A DNA stretch of 20,365 nucleotides. It comes from Wohlfahrtiimonas larvae_A. GTDB taxonomy: Bacteria; Pseudomonadota; Gammaproteobacteria; Cardiobacteriales; Wohlfahrtiimonadaceae. Below, piece by piece: positions 16,294-20,365 of this stretch; position 1 is the stretch's first letter; each line of letters begins with the position of its first letter. The notes below the pieces were generated by a model that was not told where the DNA came from, made no database searches, and was given only the letters and a program-made list of their open reading frames with translations. The position numbers and the translations under genes were made by a program. The stretch spans positions 1 through 20,365 of the forward strand of contig JBEBSR010000047.1 of the NCBI GenBank assembly GCA_040394195.1, written 5' to 3'.

Positions 16294-16310
16294 TATTGAT
16301 ATATTATATG
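16279..16310 (-). promoter_or_regulatory. hipBA promoter and palindromic operator
   Basis: CATATAATCAAT (16279-16290) is an inverted repeat of the right-hand part ATTGAT plus ATTATATG (16295-16310), interrupted by a two-base offset. The minus-strand -10-like TATAAT (16303-16308) lies inside the right arm. A dimer bound here would block the promoter, as expected for HipB autorepression. No convincing -35 is seen; that region overlaps the hsdR terminator. Confidence 0.5.
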
Positions 16311-16321
16311 TTTTTTATACA

Positions 16322-16349
16322 AATAAAGCATCATATAAGATGCTTTATT
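16322..16349 (-). terminator. Terminator downstream of hsdR
   Basis: AATAAAGCATC (16322-16332) pairs perfectly with GATGCTTTATT (16339-16349) around a 6-base loop. It lies 27 bases after the hsdR stop and before hipB. The tail on the minus strand is only moderately T-rich, so it may be leaky, but it separates the restriction operon from the hip operon. Confidence 0.65.
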
Positions 16350-16375
16350 ATTACAGATAAATACTTCTAATAAGA

Positions 16376-19300
16376 TTAAAAACTATTTGCTATCCCTTTA
16401 AACTTCTCAATAAATGCAGAAATCTTTTGGAAAACACTTTGTTTCTTCGTTAAGTATTGTGGATTCAATGGGCTCATTTTAGGTAAAGCTTCATTCAATT
16501 CTGTGCCATTCTCACTCGCATATTCACGTTTCAATGACGTCGCAATATAGCGTTTAGCTGCTTCTTTATTCAAACCTTCAGAATCAATTAACTCCTCAGC
16601 CTCTCGCTTTAATTCAGATTGAGCATATTTAAAGAAAGTATCAATAATACTCGCCTTATCAGGAATTTTATCCATATCTGTTTCATTGATGAAATCAACA
16701 ATTAAGCTTTCTTTTGCTCGATTACCAAGGCTTGCACGAATTAAACGACGAACTTCTTCTACCAACTCTGCTTTGGTCTTCGTTTTTTTATTGTGTTCAA
16801 AAATAAGCTCTAAAATATAATCCAAGTTAATTTCTTGAGATTTTAAGAGATCCACTTCAAAGACAACTTCATCCCAATCCTCTTTAACCTCGCCTTGCTC
16901 ATTGCCTGCTTTTTCACGGCGAATCCAATCACGAATATCATTATAAGTTGAGCGGTAATCTTGCACTTCTCGTTCTGATGGTGCTGTAATGGCCTGCATT
17001 TTTTCAATATCTTCATCAGATAAATAATGCTGCTCTTTAAACTCAGCAACAGCTGCTTCATCTGTAATATCTAAATCCTGTAATGCTTGTAGGCTTGCGT
17101 ATTCATCATAGTTCTGAAGAATATTATCCACTCGTAAATATTCACCAAATAACTTCGCAAAGTCCTTTTTATCCTTCTCTGTCACAATATCATCAGGATT
17201 TGGAAAACGTGATTGTAATTCTTCAACCACATCCAAATAGCCTCGGCAAGCTTTCCCTGTGACAGTATCGGTATAGCCTTCCATGTATTCTTTATAGCTT
17301 TTTTCCAAGACAACATTTTTGGTATTTTTATCACCAAACAATGTAATTGCATCTACTGTAGCTTGCTCCAAATCCCTAAAAGTTACGATATTACCGAAAG
17401 TTTTAGTTGCATCATAAATACGATTTGTACGTGAATAAGCTTGGATTAGGCCATGATAACGCAAGTTTTTATCAACAAATAACGTATTCAAGCTTGGTGC
17501 ATCAAAGCCTGTTAAAAACATACCAACCACAATCAACAAATCAACTTCTTGGCTCTTAACTTTTAATGCCAAATCACGGTAATAGTTCTGAAATTCTTTA
17601 CTCTCAACACTATAATTCGTTTTAAACGTACGATTATAATCATCAATGGCCATCATTAAGAATTCTTTACTACTAGAATCCATTGCTGTTGGTTCAAAAG
17701 TTTCATCAGGAATATCACCCTGTGCATCTTGCTCTTCATTGGCTGCAAATGAGAAGATTGTTGCAATTTTTAACGGTCGTTCTATATCTTTTTGAAGCTC
17801 TCTCAACGATTCATAATACAATTTAGCAGCTTCCACACTACTGACCGCAAACATAGCATTAAAACCTTTGCCATTCGCTTTTAAACGATGTGTTTTCTGT
17901 TTAAAGTTATTCAGAATATACTGTGATATCTCTTTAATCCGCTCAGGGTGAAGCAATGCTCGCTTATTCTCAGCAGCGCTCAGCTTCTTCTCATCTTGTT
18001 CTTGTTCCAATAATTTAAACTGTGGGCGCACATCATTATAATCCACTTTAAACTTCAAAACTTTTTCATCACGAATAGCATCCGTAATCACATAAGAATG
18101 AAGCTCACGACCAAATACACTTGCCGTTGTTTCAGCCCCCAATGCATTTTGTGGAAAAATTGGTGTACCTGTGAAACCAAATTGATAATATTTTTTGAAT
18201 TTCTTTTGAAGATTTTTCTGAGCTTCACCAAACTGAGAGCGGTGTGCTTCATCAAAGATAAACACTACTTGCTTATCATAAATATCAAGTTCTTCATCAC
18301 CTTTCATCAAGTTATTAAGCTTTTGAATTGTTGTAACAATAATCTTATTATCATCTTTCTCAATATTGCGTTTTAACCCAGCCGTATTATTTGATCCATT
18401 CACACTATCAGGTGAAAAACGCTGATATTCCTTCATGGTCTGATAATCGAGGTCTTTACGATCCACCACAAAGAATACTTTATCGATAAAGTCTAGCTCT
18501 GTTGCTAATCGTGCAGCTTTAAAACTTGTCAGTGTTTTACCTGAACCCGTTGTATGCCAGATATAACCACCACTTTCTGTTTTGCTCCAATTCTTAGCAT
18601 TATGAGCACCATTAATCTTCCATAAAATACGCTCTGTGGCTGCAATTTGGTAAGGGCGCATGATGAGTAATGTATCACTGACATCAAAGACAGAATAATT
18701 AATAATAAGATTCAACAATGTCTTAGATTGAAAGAATGTCGCTGTAAAATCTTTCAGATCTTTAATTAAACTATTATCAGCCTTTGCCCAGTTCATCGTA
18801 AAGTCAAAGCTGTGTTTATCTCGCTTCGTTGTATTAGAAAAATAACGAGTATCTGTACCATTAGAAATCACAAAAATCTGCAGATACTTAAAGAGCGAGT
18901 TATCAGCATTAAAACTTTCTTTAGTATAACGATGCACTTGGTTAAAGGCTTCACGAATAGCAACACCACGCTTTTTCAGTTCCACTTGAACCAATGGTAA
19001 ACCATTTACCAATATCGTCACATCATAGCGGTTAGCATGAGTGCCTTTTTGTTCAAACTGCTTAATCACTTGCACACTGTTACGAGTGATATTTTTCTTA
19101 TCCAATAAATAGATATTTTGAATACGGCCATCATCAAAAACAAAATCATGAATATGGTTATTATGAATTTTTCTTGCTTTATCTGTGCTGTTTTCACTGG
19201 GTTTATCTAAATATTCAACTAAAAACCGTTGCCATTCAGCATCTTTAAACTCTACTTTATTCAGGCGTTGAAGTTGATTCCTCAAGTTCTCCATCAATTG

Positions 19301-19474
19301 ATCATGGCTTGTTAAATTAGCTAGATATTCATAACCTTGATTCTGTAAATCCTGAATCAATTCACGCTCTAATTCCGATTCCGTTTGATAATTAGCACCC
19401 GCTTGGTCAATCTTGGTATATTTTTCCAAGATAATAAAATTATTCGATTCTGCAATGGTTTTTGTTTCGGTCAT
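16376..19474 (-). CDS. hsdR: Type I restriction enzyme R subunit (HsdR), EcoR124I-like type IC
   Basis: A 1032-residue ATP-dependent translocase/endonuclease subunit, close in length to EcoR124I HsdR (1038). The PD-(D/E)xK nuclease shows Asp151 (RYDVTILV), Glu165 and Lys167 (VELKKRG). The motor shows Walker A TTGSGKT (308-314, Lys313), DEAH at 408-411, FTGTP (434-438) and YSRTNRI near the end of the second RecA domain, followed by a charged helical region that contacts the modification complex. These residue numbers coincide with those I remember for EcoR124I, arguing for a type IC member. With HsdM and HsdS it would cut unmodified DNA after translocation. Its AAGGGG ribosome site lies inside the last codons of prrC, four bases before the gene, so the two are coupled. 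The frame looks intact. Confidence 0.96.
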   Translation of the reverse strand: MTETKTIAESNNFIILEKYTKIDQAGANYQTESELERELIQDLQNQGYEYLANLTSHDQLMENLRNQLQRLNKVEFKDAEWQRFLVEYLDKPSENSTDKARKIHNNHIHDFVFDDGRIQNIYLLDKKNITRNSVQVIKQFEQKGTHANRYDVTILVNGLPLVQVELKKRGVAIREAFNQVHRYTKESFNADNSLFKYLQIFVISNGTDTRYFSNTTKRDKHSFDFTMNWAKADNSLIKDLKDFTATFFQSKTLLNLIINYSVFDVSDTLLIMRPYQIAATERILWKINGAHNAKNWSKTESGGYIWHTTGSGKTLTSFKAARLATELDFIDKVFFVVDRKDLDYQTMKEYQRFSPDSVNGSNNTAGLKRNIEKDDNKIIVTTIQKLNNLMKGDEELDIYDKQVVFIFDEAHRSQFGEAQKNLQKKFKKYYQFGFTGTPIFPQNALGAETTASVFGRELHSYVITDAIRDEKVLKFKVDYNDVRPQFKLLEQEQDEKKLSAAENKRALLHPERIKEISQYILNNFKQKTHRLKANGKGFNAMFAVSSVEAAKLYYESLRELQKDIERPLKIATIFSFAANEEQDAQGDIPDETFEPTAMDSSSKEFLMMAIDDYNRTFKTNYSVESKEFQNYYRDLALKVKSQEVDLLIVVGMFLTGFDAPSLNTLFVDKNLRYHGLIQAYSRTNRIYDATKTFGNIVTFRDLEQATVDAITLFGDKNTKNVVLEKSYKEYMEGYTDTVTGKACRGYLDVVEELQSRFPNPDDIVTEKDKKDFAKLFGEYLRVDNILQNYDEYASLQALQDLDITDEAAVAEFKEQHYLSDEDIEKMQAITAPSEREVQDYRSTYNDIRDWIRREKAGNEQGEVKEDWDEVVFEVDLLKSQEINLDYILELIFEHNKKTKTKAELVEEVRRLIRASLGNRAKESLIVDFINETDMDKIPDKASIIDTFFKYAQSELKREAEELIDSEGLNKEAAKRYIATSLKREYASENGTELNEALPKMSPLNPQYLTKKQSVFQKISAFIEKFKGIANSF

Positions 19475-19478
19475 TAAA

Positions 19479-20365
19479 TTATTCCCCTTGCCAAAAATGA
19501 TAGTTCTGCACCAAATGATCTAATAAAAATTTAACTATATTTTTTTCAGGATCTGATGGTTCTACAACTGTTTCTGTAGATAATGTAGAGTGGCTAGTAA
19601 ATTGAATAATACGATTAAGATAAGGTGTTTTATCATCTGGCAACAAATCAGACCATTTTTGATAACCTAAAAAACTAGCAGTTTTTTCATATAAATTACG
19701 TAATAGCATAAAATGATATTTCTCAATAGCCTCATCCACAATAGCTTCTTCAATTACTCTTTTAAGATAAAGATGATAAGAAAAACTTGTATTGGAATCA
19801 CCTTTTTTCTCCTCTAGTTCAAATAAGCCACTTTCTTGCTTTCTTAAGACATATCCTGTTTTAGTTTTTAATTCATTGAAAACGATATTATAAAAAAGTG
19901 GGTTATGTGTCGTAATAATGAACTTAAGATCAGACTTACTTTTCGTAATTAGACCTGCTAAATCAACCGCTAATTGAATTAGATGATTATCATCTAAAGA
20001 GCTGACTGGATCATCAATAAAAATATATTCTAATTGATCAAATTGGTTTGTTTCACGCTCACTCGGATCAACAATATTCAGCATTTCAATTACAGAATCT
20101 AATAAGCTATAGAATATAGACCAAATAAAATTACTTTCCTCTCCTTTAGAAATTTTTATTTTTTTCTCCACAAATTCATCACTCATCGTAAAATCATCTG
20201 ACATCATAGGATTATTTCCACTATTAAAAGTAAAAGTAATTTCTGAAAAACTCTCATCGAACAACGGTATTAACTTATTACTAGTATAATGTTGGAAATT
20301 ACGAATTGTACTTTGATCTTGCCCCTGCTCTTTAAGTGCCCAATAGGTAAAAGAATTAGGTTGAA
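19479..20365 (-). CDS. prrC: PrrC-like anticodon nuclease (ABC ATPase fusion), N-terminus outside the window
   Basis: The C-terminal 295 or so residues of a protein still open at the window edge; the first 34 visible codons read through a TTG at 20264 that should not be taken as the start. Numbering from that TTG: an ABC signature ISKGEES (38-44), Walker B EYIFIDDPVSSLDD (79-92) and an H-loop TTHNP (118-122). After it come Arg189-xxx-Glu193 (LLRNLYEKTASFLGY) and His225. The 4- and 32-residue spacings equal the Arg320-Glu324-His356 triad of E. coli PrrC as I remember it. PrrC cleaves tRNA-Lys in the anticodon loop when a phage product disables the associated type IC restriction complex. Its place just before hsdR matches the E. 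coli prr locus. Because the Walker A side is missing, RloC, a longer relative with a zinc hook, remains possible. Confidence 0.82.
   Translation of the reverse strand, partial: QPNSFTYWALKEQGQDQSTIRNFQHYTSNKLIPLFDESFSEITFTFNSGNNPMMSDDFTMSDEFVEKKIKISKGEESNFIWSIFYSLLDSVIEMLNIVDPSERETNQFDQLEYIFIDDPVSSLDDNHLIQLAVDLAGLITKSKSDLKFIITTHNPLFYNIVFNELKTKTGYVLRKQESGLFELEEKKGDSNTSFSYHLYLKRVIEEAIVDEAIEKYHFMLLRNLYEKTASFLGYQKWSDLLPDDKTPYLNRIIQFTSHSTLSTETVVEPSDPEKNIVKFLLDHLVQNYHFWQGE

Noticed and set aside
20262..20264. TTG as the start of the PrrC-like gene
   Set aside because: The same frame continues without a stop to the window edge and lacks the Walker A half of the ATPase, so this is an internal Leu codon.
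1..20365. CRISPR array, insertion sequence or integrase gene
   Set aside because: No regularly spaced repeats, no recognisable transposase and no recombinase motifs were seen on either strand; the integrase of the proposed island must be outside the window.

Overview
The window is A+T-rich DNA from a gammaproteobacterium, most likely Acinetobacter or a close relative in the Moraxellaceae. This rests on overall base composition and on a DUF1852 / core methionine synthase / flavin reductase cluster that I remember from Acinetobacter. No rRNA or complete tRNA is present to confirm it. Apart from that first cluster, every gene lies on the minus strand.

Left part (1-9463) looks like ordinary chromosome. 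After a gene-free 505-base start come mesX, mesD and a flavin reductase on the plus strand, an aerobic, folate- and B12-independent route to methionine. They converge on a HEAT-repeat-like protein across a two-way terminator. Next is an iclR-hutG-gltS operon: an IclR-family regulator, formimidoylglutamase (last step of histidine degradation to glutamate) and a sodium/glutamate symporter whose start overlaps the hutG stop. Then come a membrane-anchored Sel1-repeat protein and a pentapeptide-repeat protein.

The boundary is at about 9427-9482. Here the minus strand reads like the last ~19 bases of a tmRNA (ssrA) gene, through the CCA end, followed by an intrinsic terminator. The rest of the tmRNA is missing on the other side. 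This is what one end of an element integrated in the 3' end of ssrA should look like, so everything to the right is probably a genomic island.

Right part (9481-20365) is dense in conflict and defence genes, all reading leftward toward the ssrA remnant. From the right edge: a PrrC-like anticodon nuclease (cut by the window edge), hsdR of an EcoR124I-like type IC restriction system, a hipB-hipA pair under a palindromic operator, and a 1669-residue protein. That protein has an N-terminal sacsin/Hsp90-like ATPase, a long unassigned middle, a Schlafen AlbA_2-like domain and a C-terminal caspase-like protease with an intact His/Cys dyad. It is the best candidate here for a little-described immune system. 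The genes suggest layers: DNA restriction; tRNA cleavage if restriction is blocked; growth arrest by HipA; and an ATPase-gated protease, probably suicidal. The hsdM and hsdS genes, the start of prrC, any integrase and the intact ssrA would lie beyond the right edge.
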